A stretch of DNA of 6,527 nt from Chloroflexota bacterium (lineage in GTDB: Bacteria > Chloroflexota > UBA6077 > CF-72): the NCBI GenBank assembly GCA_019247135.1, contig JAFAPL010000929.1:1-6527 (forward strand), given 5' to 3'. The position numbers were made by a program, and so were the translations under genes. Under the pieces are notes generated by a model. The model worked only from the letters and a program-made list of their open reading frames with translations. It did no database searches and was not told the origin of the DNA. This document shows, piece by piece, positions 1 to 5,832 of the stretch (the stretch's first letter is position 1; each line of letters starts with the position of its first letter).

Positions 1-566
1 CACGTCGCTGGCGATCCCACAGCCCGGCGACGACACCGTCCACGAGCAGCACAGGGAATGGCGCTGCTGTTCCGCGCCGGAGCTGGGCCGGAGCAGAGCT
101 GGCAATGAGCTGCGCCCGTGGATGCGCGCCTACTACGTAGGAATCGAACTGCGGCAGCAGGTGCACCGCCGAGTGCCGACGAACATGCCCGAATTCATCA
201 CATCGCAACGCATACGCCTGCCAGCCTTCGACTTCAACCGGCTCGAGCTCATCGCCACGGCGACATCTTCCCGCCGAACGCCGCGAACTTTGGGTCGACT
301 AGCCAGGCCCCGAGTCGCTGCACCAGCGCGGCCTCGAGCTCATTTTTGGTCATCGGTGTGAGGTCGAGCAGATCACCAATCGCACCAACCGCCCTCGTCG
401 CGCGCTCGTGGGGCAACACCTCGCTAGCGGTCGTGGAGACGCGCGGCGCCGGCTTCTGCCGCAATGCCGCGAGCCAGAAGGCGAGCTCGCTGGTGGGGAA
501 CAGATGGACGGTGCCCCGCAAACCGTACGTCCTCAGCCCATTCCAGCAGACGCACTCGGTCATTCT
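1..566 (-). pseudogene. Decayed AlkZ-like winged-helix (HTH_42) protein, partial
   Basis: Two adjacent minus-strand reading frames together resemble the winged-helix DNA-binding family that includes AlkZ-type DNA glycosylases. The first frame (566 to 249) carries the family signature LRTYGLRGTVHLFP (RGTVHLF at 498-518) and stops at TGA 249-251. The second frame (from about 253 to the left edge) continues with ELEPVEVEGW, then LLPQFDSYVVGAHPR (116-160) and FPVLLVDGVVAGLW (about 17-55), typical of the C-terminal part. No single frame spans both. Homology begins only about ten residues before RTYGL, so the N-terminal region, where AlkZ-like enzymes carry the catalytic QxQ motif, is absent; the sequence there belongs to the opposite-strand NusA-like gene. 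The usual middle stretch of about 100 residues between the two segments also seems missing, so the frame change may be the scar of an internal deletion rather than a single-base indel. The true C-terminus lies outside the window. Family assignment is from recognised motifs; loss of function is inferred. Confidence 0.72.
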
Positions 567-623
567 TGCACTGGCAAGCGCGGCTACCCGCGATCGAGAG
601 GACGTCGTAGCGCGTTCGGTTGC

Positions 624-629
624 TACGCT
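624..629 (+). promoter_or_regulatory. Possible -10 box (TACGCT) of the NusA-like gene
   Basis: TACGCT keeps the T, A and final T of the bacterial -10 consensus and lies 10 nt before ATG 640, implying a transcript with almost no leader. It sits in GGTTGCTACGCT, nearly the same as GGTTGTACGCT before the gene at 5833. No convincing -35 hexamer is visible, so this is only suggestive. Confidence 0.3.
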
Positions 630-639
630 GTTCCGGCGC

Positions 640-1338
640 ATGCAGCCCCTGCCGGCCTTCGATGACGTCGCGCGGGAGCCCTTTTCGTCCGAAGCCGCGC
701 GCTTCCTCGCCGAGCTCCTCGTCGAGGGCGTGCCAGCCATCGCGCGCGGTGACCTCGAGATCGTCTCGATTGCCCGTCGCCCAGGCGTCCTCTCGAAGGT
801 CGCGGTGCGCACCGCAGCTGGCCTGCCGATGGTGCTCGGTGATCTTGCGCCGCTGCGCGACCAGCTCGACCGCGAGCGCGTCGAAATCGTCCCGTGGCAC
901 CCTGATTCCCGCCGCTATATCCAGCAAGCGCTCGGGCTGGCTGAGCCGCCTGGCATCGTGCTCTTCCCAGCTATCCAGCACGCGCGCGTGTTCCTGGGCG
1001 ACATCGACCTGCACGGCATCGCCGGCTGGCGCAACCTGAACGTCATCCTGGCTTCGATGTTGACGGGCTGGCGCATCCGCCTTCTGCCTGTCGCGGAAAC
1101 GGCCGCCTGGCGCAGACTCCAAACCGCGCGCATCAGCGGCACATCAGTCTTGGCGACCGTCCTCGGCCCGCGTGAAGTCGAAGTCCACGGTCTGCGCGCG
1201 CGCATTCGTCTGACGACGGCGAGCCTCGGCACTGAGCTTCAGGTCCGGGTCACACGGATGGACCCGGACGAGGGCCACATCACCGTTACAGATCGTCTTC
1301 GGTCGACGGGTCAGTTGCGTCTTCCGATTGCGGTTTGA
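640..1338 (+). CDS. NusA-like protein: two degenerate KH domains and S1-like C-terminus
   Basis: This 232-aa protein matches the KH region of transcription factor NusA. Residues 30-86 (VPAIARGDLEIVSIARRPG ... VEIVPW) align with the NusA KH1 pattern EVPEI..G.VEI.SIAREPG ... IDIVPW, and residues 103-148 end in LASMLTGWRIRLLP, like the KH2 ending LAARLTGW.I.I. Residues 166-219 (VLATVLGPREVEV ... VRVTRMDPDEGHITVTDR) look like an S1/OB fold. The NusA N-terminal polymerase-binding domain and its S1 domain are absent. The GxxG RNA-contacting loops are degraded: GDLA replaces GPKG-type in KH1 and GWRN replaces GKEG-type in KH2. The frame stays open upstream to 118, but that part lies opposite the winged-helix remnant. 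I chose ATG 640 because the NusA-like sequence begins just after it and a TACGCT -10-like box sits at 624-629; there is no Shine-Dalgarno. It may be a specialised NusA paralogue or a 5'-truncated relic. The 3' end overlaps the convergent small gene by 53 nt. Confidence 0.68.
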   Translation: MQPLPAFDDVAREPFSSEAARFLAELLVEGVPAIARGDLEIVSIARRPGVLSKVAVRTAAGLPMVLGDLAPLRDQLDRERVEIVPWHPDSRRYIQQALGLAEPPGIVLFPAIQHARVFLGDIDLHGIAGWRNLNVILASMLTGWRIRLLPVAETAAWRRLQTARISGTSVLATVLGPREVEVHGLRARIRLTTASLGTELQVRVTRMDPDEGHITVTDRLRSTGQLRLPIAV

Positions 1339-1531
1339 CGCGCAGCCGTGGCGCGCACTGGGAACACACGCCGTGACTCACGTCACCGCGGAGGACACGC
1401 GCCCAGATCCGAAACCGCCCGGCACGGTCGAGCACTCGCCCGCACCACGCGCACTGGTGAACGAGACCGTCGGGTGCGCGCGGGTAAGCCAACCCGTCCA
1501 GTGTCGGCAATGGAAGTTGCACCAGACGCAT
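1286..1531 (-). CDS. Small CxxC...CxxC putative zinc-binding protein
   Basis: This 81-aa protein has the layout HQCAWCGRVLDRAGRF ... SHGVCSQCAPRL, two CxxC knuckles about 28 residues apart with a histidine before the second. This resembles small bacterial zinc-ribbon-like proteins of the form CAWCGRV.D..G.W ... SHGICP.C, whose role is unknown. The tail is acidic (EDATDPSTEDDL). ATG 1531 is chosen over the upstream in-frame ATG at 1585 because the extra 18 residues have no recognisable character and a TGTAAT -10-like box (minus strand, 1584-1589) overlaps the upstream ATG; no Shine-Dalgarno marks either start. The gene is divergent from the VOC gene and overlaps the end of the NusA-like gene by 53 nt in convergent orientation. 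Zinc binding is inferred from the cysteine pairs. Confidence 0.62.
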   Translation of the reverse strand: MRLVQLPLPTLDGLAYPRAPDGLVHQCAWCGRVLDRAGRFRIWARVLRGDVSHGVCSQCAPRLRVKPQSEDATDPSTEDDL

Positions 1532-1583
1532 CGGCGGCGCCGACACGATGCACGCCGGCGGACCTGATCGGACGCCAGTTGAC

Positions 1584-1589
1584 ATTACA
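1584..1589 (-). promoter_or_regulatory. Possible -10 box (TGTAAT) for the small CxxC gene
   Basis: Read on the minus strand, TGTAAT matches TATAAT at five of six positions. It would start a transcript near 1577, giving a leader of about 45 nt to ATG 1531. The hexamer 17 nt upstream (TTACGC) is a poor -35 box, so confidence is low. Confidence 0.3.
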
Positions 1590-1597
1590 TGCGCATG
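1588..1597. promoter_or_regulatory. CATGCGCATG palindrome, candidate operator
   Basis: This perfect 10-bp palindrome lies in the divergent region between the CxxC gene and the VOC-thiolase operon. Flanks TTA and ACAA extend the symmetry imperfectly. It overlaps the candidate -35 box of the VOC promoter and adjoins the candidate minus-strand -10 box, a position where a bound dimeric repressor could affect both directions. No regulator gene is identified; the role is inferred from symmetry and place only. Confidence 0.3.
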
Positions 1598-1623
1598 ACA
1601 AACCGCGCGTAACGGCGTAGGTT
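1595..1623 (+). promoter_or_regulatory. Candidate sigma70-type promoter of the VOC-thiolase operon
   Basis: ATGACA (1595-1600) matches TTGACA at five of six positions and is separated by exactly 17 nt from TAGGTT (1618-1623), which keeps the T, A and final T of TATAAT. The start point would be near 1630, giving a leader of about 50 nt with the ribosome-binding site. A perfect TTGACA at 1579-1584 also exists but has no good -10 partner at normal spacing. Confidence 0.4.
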
Positions 1624-1681
1624 AGACGGCGCAGGACGCTTTCGAAAAAGCACGAAGAAAACCCCCGAAGGAGCCACACGT

Positions 1682-2449
1682 GTGACGCAGTCAGCCCCGA
1701 GCTACGGTCCTGGCGTGCCGATGTGGGTCGACCTGGCGACCCGCGACGTTCAAGCTTCCGCCAACTTCTACGGCCAGTTGTTCGGCTGGCAAGCCGAGGA
1801 CATGGGCGAGCAAGCCGGTCACTACACGATGTTCCGCCAGGATGGGAAGATGGTGGGCGCGGTCTCGCCGCCCATGAGCCCTGACACGCCGCCGGTATGG
1901 TCGACGTACTTCCAAACTGACGATGCCGCCGCTACGGCGGAGAAAGTCAGAGGCGCGGGCGGTCAGGTCATGGTCGAGCCGTTCGCGGTCATGGACCAGG
2001 GCACGATGGGCGTGTTCGCCGATCCCGCGGGCGCGGCCTTTTGTGTCTGGCAACCCGCGGCCCACAGGGGCGCGGAGCTGGCCAACACGCCGTATAGCTT
2101 TTGCTGGAACGAGCTGCATACGCGGGACCTGGCGGCCACGAAGAACTTCTACCCACGTGTTTTCGACTGGGGCGTACAGGCCAACCCCATGCCAGAGGGC
2201 GGCGAGTACGTCGAGTGGCAGGTGAACGGTCGAAGCATCGCTGGCGCGACGAACATGCAACCTGGCGTTCCGGCCGAGGTTCCGTCCTACTGGCTCGTCT
2301 ACTTCGCGGTCGCCGATTGCGATGCCACCGTGAGCAAGGCCCAGCAGCTCGGCGCTCGCGTCATGGCGCCATGTATGGACATCCCACAGGGCCGGTTTGC
2401 GATACTCATCGACCCACAGGGCGCGACACTTGGAGTCATTCGAGTCTGA
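1682..2449 (+). CDS. Tandem VOC-family (glyoxalase-like) protein
   Basis: This 255-aa protein contains two vicinal oxygen chelate domains, residues about 12-124 and 138-254. Each opens with a typical first strand and helix (MWVDLATRDVQASANFYGQLFGW; CWNELHTRDLAATKNFYPRVFDW) and ends with the characteristic DPAGAAFCVWQP or DPQGATLGVIRV. Length and layout closely match the mycobacterial Cfp30B/Rv0577-type two-domain proteins. VOC proteins range from lyases and epimerases to dioxygenases and drug-binding proteins, so no reaction can be assigned. No signal peptide is visible, so it is probably cytoplasmic. The GTG start at 1682 is set by an AAGGAG Shine-Dalgarno at 1668-1673, 8 nt upstream. The thiolase gene follows after 32 nt, suggesting co-transcription. 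Confidence 0.9.
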   Translation: MTQSAPSYGPGVPMWVDLATRDVQASANFYGQLFGWQAEDMGEQAGHYTMFRQDGKMVGAVSPPMSPDTPPVWSTYFQTDDAAATAEKVRGAGGQVMVEPFAVMDQGTMGVFADPAGAAFCVWQPAAHRGAELANTPYSFCWNELHTRDLAATKNFYPRVFDWGVQANPMPEGGEYVEWQVNGRSIAGATNMQPGVPAEVPSYWLVYFAVADCDATVSKAQQLGARVMAPCMDIPQGRFAILIDPQGATLGVIRV

Positions 2450-2481
2450 CAGCGCCAGGAGAGGGAGAGGGCAGAGCTGGT

Positions 2482-3648
2482 ATGCACAACGGTAACGGCC
2501 GACACGAGGCGGTGATCATCGGCGGCGTACGCACGCCCTTCGGCAAGCGCGGTGGACAGTTGAGCGGCTGGCATCCGGTCGAGATGCTCAGCTTCACGCT
2601 CAAAGGTCTACTCGAGCGAACCGGCGTCGACCCGACGGCCGTGGACGACGTGATCGGCGGCTGCGTCGGCCAGGTCGGCGAGCAGGCGTTGAACGTGACC
2701 CGCATGGCCTGGCTCGACGCCGGCCTGCCGGAGAGCACGCCCGGCACCACCGTTGACCGCCAGTGCGGCTCAGGCTTGCAAGCGCTCCAGTTCGCCGCGC
2801 AGGGCGTCATGGCTGGCGGGTACGACCTGGTCGTCGCGTGCGGCGTGGAGAACATGAGCCGCGTCCCACTCGGGTCGAACGTGATCTCGCCCGACAAGAC
2901 GCCGATGACGCCAGGCATTCGCGATCGCTACCAGGTGGAGCACTTCAACCAGGCCATCGGTGCGGAGATGATCGCCAGGCAGTGGGGTCTGTCGAAGACT
3001 GCGTTGGACGAGTTCAGCGCTCGCAGCCACCATCTGGCGGCTGAGGCGACCGCGGCGGGCAAACTGCGCCAGGAGATCCTGCCCGTGCCCGTCGAGGGGA
3101 CGACCATCGACACTGATCAGGGCATCCGACCCGACACCAGCATGGAGAAGCTCGCCACCCTCAAGCCGGCCTTCGAGGGGCTCGAGCTGTTGACCGCGGG
3201 CAACTCCAGTCAGATTTCCGACGGCGCCTCCGCGCTCCTGGTGGCCTCACGCGAAAAGGCGGAGGAGCTTGGCCTGAAACCACGCGCCCGCTTTGTGCAG
3301 TTTTCTCAAGTGGGCTCGGACCCGGTCATGATGTTGACGGGCCCGATCCCCGCGACTCGCAAAGTGCTTCAACGCGCCGGTCTGTCAACCGACGATATCG
3401 ATGTGTTCGAGGTCAACGAGGCGTTCGCGCCCGTATGCCTGGCCTGGCAGGAAGAGATCGGCGTCGAAACAGATCGGCTGAATGTCAACGGTGGCGCCAT
3501 CGCTCTCGGCCATCCGCTGGGCGCGAGCGGTGCGCGGCTGATTCTGACGGCGATGAACGAACTCGAGCGGCGCGAGGGCCGTTACGCGTTGGCCGCCATC
3601 TGCGAAGGCGGCGGGATGGCCAACGCGGCGATCATCGAGCGGCTCTAA
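2482..3648 (+). CDS. Thiolase (acetyl-CoA C-acyltransferase family)
   Basis: This 388-aa protein has the full length and landmarks of a degradative-type thiolase, which cleaves 3-ketoacyl-CoA to acetyl-CoA and a shortened acyl-CoA or runs the reverse condensation. The nucleophilic cysteine is in VDRQCGSG (C95). NEAFA (N312), GHPLGASGAR (H344) and CEGGGMANAAI (C374) supply the remaining active-site residues, all intact. The N-terminus (HEAVIIGGVRTPFGKRGG, then VDDVIGGCVGQVGEQALN) resembles acyltransferases annotated as FadA5/steroid thiolases, but chain-length or steroid preference cannot be read from sequence. ATG 2482 is chosen because family homology begins a few residues later and a purine-rich GGAGAGGGAGAGGG tract lies at 2458-2471; the frame is open further upstream, but only as an overlap with the VOC gene. 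It is probably translated from the VOC transcript. The downstream SDR gene is convergent. Confidence 0.95.
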   Translation: MHNGNGRHEAVIIGGVRTPFGKRGGQLSGWHPVEMLSFTLKGLLERTGVDPTAVDDVIGGCVGQVGEQALNVTRMAWLDAGLPESTPGTTVDRQCGSGLQALQFAAQGVMAGGYDLVVACGVENMSRVPLGSNVISPDKTPMTPGIRDRYQVEHFNQAIGAEMIARQWGLSKTALDEFSARSHHLAAEATAAGKLRQEILPVPVEGTTIDTDQGIRPDTSMEKLATLKPAFEGLELLTAGNSSQISDGASALLVASREKAEELGLKPRARFVQFSQVGSDPVMMLTGPIPATRKVLQRAGLSTDDIDVFEVNEAFAPVCLAWQEEIGVETDRLNVNGGAIALGHPLGASGARLILTAMNELERREGRYALAAICEGGGMANAAIIERL

Positions 3649-3669
3649 ACCCGCAACCGCCCATCACGT

Positions 3670-3696
3670 CTGGCGGGCCCACCCTAGGCCGGCCAG
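3670..3696. terminator. Stem-loop between convergent thiolase and SDR genes
   Basis: CTGGCGGGCC (3670-3679) and GGCCGGCCAG (3687-3696) form a 10-bp stem with one mismatch and a 7-nt loop. It starts 21 nt after the thiolase stop and covers the SDR stop codon (3684-3686), so it could serve both transcripts. There is no T-tract on either side, so it is not a classical intrinsic terminator. Confidence 0.35.
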
Positions 3697-4520
3697 ATCT
3701 GATGGCCGCCGTCGACGCGGATCACCTGGCCGGTGATGAAACTCGCACTCTCCGAGGCCAGGAACGCGACCGTGCGCGCCACCTCGAGAGGATCGCCGTA
3801 ACGCTCGAGCGACGGCTCTGTCGACAATCGCCCGGGGTCGAGCGGCCGACTCGCTCGAAAGCGCGGCGTCAGCACGCCACCTGGCGCCACGACGTTCACC
3901 GGCACGTTGTATGGCCGCAGTTGCACGGCGAGACACCGCGAGTACTCGATCACCGCCGCCTTTGCGGTGGCGTACATCGATCCGTTCGCCACGCCGTGGA
4001 GTCCATCCACGCTGCTCACCGTGACGATCCGCCCCGCGCGCCGCTGCATCATCTCGGGCGCAACCGCGCGACACGTGAGGATGCACGACATGAGGTTGCG
4101 GTCGAACACCGCGCGCATGTCTTCGAGCGAGACGAACACCGCGTCATTCGGATCAGGTTTGCCGGCATTTTTCCCGCTCGTGCCGGCCGCCCCGATATCT
4201 CCGCCCGCGCACGCCACGAGCACGTCGATCTGCCCGAAATGCTCACGGATCTCGCCCGCAATCCGTTCGACCGTCGGCGCATCGGCCAGGTCGCCGTGCA
4301 CGGGCAACGCATCGACGCCGTGCTCGCGTGCAATCTGGTCGGCGACGGCCACGAGCGAATCCGCTTCGTCGAAGGCGCGCGTGGAAGTCGGCGACGTCCC
4401 GTGCACCGCGACACGCGCGCCGCAACTGGCCAGGTGCGAAGCCACCACGCGTCCGATCCCGCGCGATGACCCCGTCACCCAGACGACTTTACTGTCGAGA
4501 GACCAGTTCGGCTCGTGCAC
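3684..4520 (-). CDS. SDR-family NAD(P)-dependent oxidoreductase
   Basis: This 278-aa protein is a classical short-chain dehydrogenase/reductase. From the GTG at 4520, the cofactor loop TGSSRGIG is at residues 16-23, followed by a structural CAGG (in place of NNAG) at 104-107. The catalytic tetrad is complete: N142 (DRNLMS), S170 (TVSSVDG), Y183 and K187 (YATAK). PGGVLTPRF (213-221) and the C-terminal FITGQVIRVDGG are also typical. A loop of about 25 residues after CAGG, rich in G, N and P (GTSGKNAGKPDPND), is longer than in FabG-type enzymes and marks a sub-family, but the substrate is unknown. The frame is open up to 4625, which would add 35 residues without SDR character, so the GTG just before WSLDSKVVWVTG is preferred; it lacks a clear Shine-Dalgarno. 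The start overlaps the 3' end of the upstream membrane-protein gene by 32 nt, suggesting translational coupling. Cytoplasmic. Confidence 0.9.
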   Translation of the reverse strand: MHEPNWSLDSKVVWVTGSSRGIGRVVASHLASCGARVAVHGTSPTSTRAFDEADSLVAVADQIAREHGVDALPVHGDLADAPTVERIAGEIREHFGQIDVLVACAGGDIGAAGTSGKNAGKPDPNDAVFVSLEDMRAVFDRNLMSCILTCRAVAPEMMQRRAGRIVTVSSVDGLHGVANGSMYATAKAAVIEYSRCLAVQLRPYNVPVNVVAPGGVLTPRFRASRPLDPGRLSTEPSLERYGDPLEVARTVAFLASESASFITGQVIRVDGGHQIWPA

Positions 4521-5505
4521 CAGTGCTTCGATTGTGCAGACCGGCAGAGGGATCCGTCGAGGGACGCCACCAGCGCAGTGCCAGGGTGAGTCCGAACCAG
4601 AGTCCGAGACAAAAGACCAGCACAACAGCGGCCACGCTCACGGCGAAGGCGGTCGAGCCCGAGACTTTTTCGGCCACCACCAGCAGATCGCCCGACAGGC
4701 CGAGCGCCAGAGGCACGAGCGCCGCCAGCACCATCGCGCTGGAAAACGACTGAATGCGCTGTGTGTCTTCTCCGCGTTCGACGATGCGGTGAAACGCCGC
4801 GGGCGCGAGCAGCAGAATCATGCTCAACGCGATGCAGCCCAGGCTCGCGACATGCACGTATTGAAGCTGTTTAGGCAGTTTTTCGAACGCATCCGTCAGC
4901 ATCGCGATGAACTGGAAACCCAGCAACGCCTGCACGCCGGGCAGCACGACGCGCGCCTCAGTGAGGACCTGTTTGATCTTGGCGGATAGTGGGGTGCCGT
5001 TCGCCATTGCCATCTCCTCCTGCGCAGCAGCCACGGATTCGCGCATGGCCTGCGAAACGCCGCTGATGGACCGCGTGTAGATTCGAACGAGCCATTCCAC
5101 GCCGTACCACATGCTGATCGCGAGGCCGCCGCCGAGGATGCCGACGACCAGCGCCGGCGTGCGCCCGAGCACGCCATCCGATGCTACGAACAGGTTGATG
5201 CCGATCGCCAGGGCGAACGGCAGCAACGCGAGCGCGGCGATGCGGTTGGTGAACGCGACGACCCGGCGCGTGTCCTCGCCTTTCTCGGCGATCTGGTGAT
5301 ACGCGCCGGGGGCGAGCAACAGGCCAACGGCGACCAACATCAACAGCAAGGCCAGAAGTTTGAGGTGCTGGACGTCCGTCGCCAGACGGTCGAAACCCGG
5401 CTGGAATACGCCCTGATATTGGAAGGCGAGCAGAACCTGCGAGCCGAGGATGAGCATCCGGGTTTCGTTGAGGGCGTTTTCGACCTTGTCGGTGAGCTCG
5501 GCCAC
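4489..5505 (-). CDS. Eight-helix membrane protein, duplicated DUF6328-like unit
   Basis: This 338-aa integral membrane protein is built from two copies of one four-helix unit (about residues 11-140 and 180-310). Matching segments are ETRMLILGSQVLLAFQY against EARVVLPGVQALLGFQF, and LLLAPGAYHQIAEKGEDTRR (62-81) against LLLAPAAFHRIVERGEDTQR (231-250). Predicted membrane segments lie near 17-35, 48-66, 88-108, 118-140, 187-203, 218-236, 256-278 and 285-310. The motif LLLAP.A.H and its surroundings recall the DUF6328 family, usually found as a single unit; function is unknown. The linker (about 141-180) is polar, and the tail after RWW is hydrophilic. The start is GTG 5505: an in-frame stop lies 15 nt upstream (5521-5523) and there is no ATG between, nor a clear Shine-Dalgarno. 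The SDR gene overlaps its end. No enzymatic or transporter motif is visible. Confidence 0.85.
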   Translation of the reverse strand: MAELTDKVENALNETRMLILGSQVLLAFQYQGVFQPGFDRLATDVQHLKLLALLLMLVAVGLLLAPGAYHQIAEKGEDTRRVVAFTNRIAALALLPFALAIGINLFVASDGVLGRTPALVVGILGGGLAISMWYGVEWLVRIYTRSISGVSQAMRESVAAAQEEMAMANGTPLSAKIKQVLTEARVVLPGVQALLGFQFIAMLTDAFEKLPKQLQYVHVASLGCIALSMILLLAPAAFHRIVERGEDTQRIQSFSSAMVLAALVPLALGLSGDLLVVAEKVSGSTAFAVSVAAVVLVFCLGLWFGLTLALRWWRPSTDPSAGLHNRSTGARAELVSRQ

Positions 5506-5616
5506 GGCTGCACCGGCATCTCAGGGCAAACCGCGTGCCGTGTTAACAGCAGGTGAACGATTGCCGACGTGTCCCGCGGGGCCTGCCTCGGTACCACTGG
5601 TGTGCCACGGCGGGCA
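5506..5616. other. Non-coding spacer, repeat-free part
   Basis: This is the left third of the 327-nt divergent spacer and should contain the promoter of the membrane-protein gene. I see a TGTTAACA palindrome at 5540-5547, about 35 nt upstream of GTG 5505, in one of the few AT-rich spots, but no matching -35 hexamer. GGTACC around 5590 may be a degenerate extra copy of the adjacent repeat. Confidence 0.4.
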
Positions 5617-5810
5617 ACCGCGTCGATGCCCATCCGTGCACACGCCATGCGGCGGGGCAACCCGCGTCGATACCCATCCGTGCCCGCCAGGCATTCCCTC
5701 GCGGCCGCGCCGATGCCCATCCGTGCGCAAGCCTGCCCTTTCCCGCGGCCACGCCGGTGCCCATCCGTGCGCAAGCCAGCCGTTCCCCTCGCGGCGGCAC
5801 CGATCGCGCC
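5617..5810. repeat. Tandem array of 43-44-bp imperfect repeats, four copies plus a remnant
   Basis: The core CGATGCCCATCCGTGC recurs at 5624-5639, 5668-5683 (CGATACCC variant), 5711-5726 and 5755-5770 (CGGTGCCC variant), with spacings of 44, 43 and 44 nt. The 7 nt before each core are conserved (mostly C/G, ending GCGT or GCGC), and copies three and four share CGCAAGCC after the core. A remnant beginning CGATCGCG follows at 5801. GATG..CATC inside the core is a small inverted repeat. The array lies wholly between two divergent genes. The between-core sequence is itself repeat-derived, GC-rich and drifting, unlike CRISPR spacers. It may be a minisatellite or a cluster of protein-binding sites; its function is unknown. 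Confidence 0.85.
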
Positions 5811-5819
5811 GCGTGGTTG

Positions 5820-5825
5820 TACGCT
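5820..5825 (+). promoter_or_regulatory. Possible -10 box (TACGCT), leaderless promoter of the DUF1932 gene
   Basis: TACGCT lies 7 nt before ATG 5833, so a transcript would start at or next to the A of the start codon, which fits the lack of a Shine-Dalgarno. The surrounding GGTTGTACGCT resembles GGTTGCTACGCT before the NusA-like gene. No good -35 hexamer is visible. Confidence 0.35.
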
Positions 5826-5832
5826 CGAGCGC

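Noticed and set aside
118..639. Long in-frame upstream extension of the NusA-like gene (giving 406 residues).
   Set aside because: This stretch is antisense to the winged-helix remnant, has no recognisable domain, and NusA-like sequence begins only after about 660.
424..1122. Open minus-strand frame of 232 codons.
   Set aside because: It lies opposite the NusA-like gene; the residues (many R, A, D, Q without domain motifs) look like a complement shadow in GC-rich DNA, and it does not join the winged-helix remnant frame.
2101..2481. In-frame 5' extension of the thiolase into the VOC gene.
   Set aside because: Thiolase homology starts at HEAVIIGGVRTPFG, just after ATG 2482; the extension is an out-of-frame reading of the second VOC domain.
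3435..4469. Plus-strand open frame of 344 codons crossing the thiolase end and the SDR gene.
   Set aside because: It overlaps two genes with complete catalytic motifs, has Arg/His-rich composition typical of a shadow frame, and shows no domain.
4521..4625. ATG-initiated longer SDR (313 residues).
   Set aside because: The extra 35 residues have no SDR character and would overlap the membrane-protein gene by 137 nt; the GTG at 4520 places TGSSRGIG at the usual distance from the N-terminus.
5617..5800. CRISPR array.
   Set aside because: The period is only 43-44 nt with a 16-bp core, the intervening sequence is itself related between copies, and no cas genes are present.
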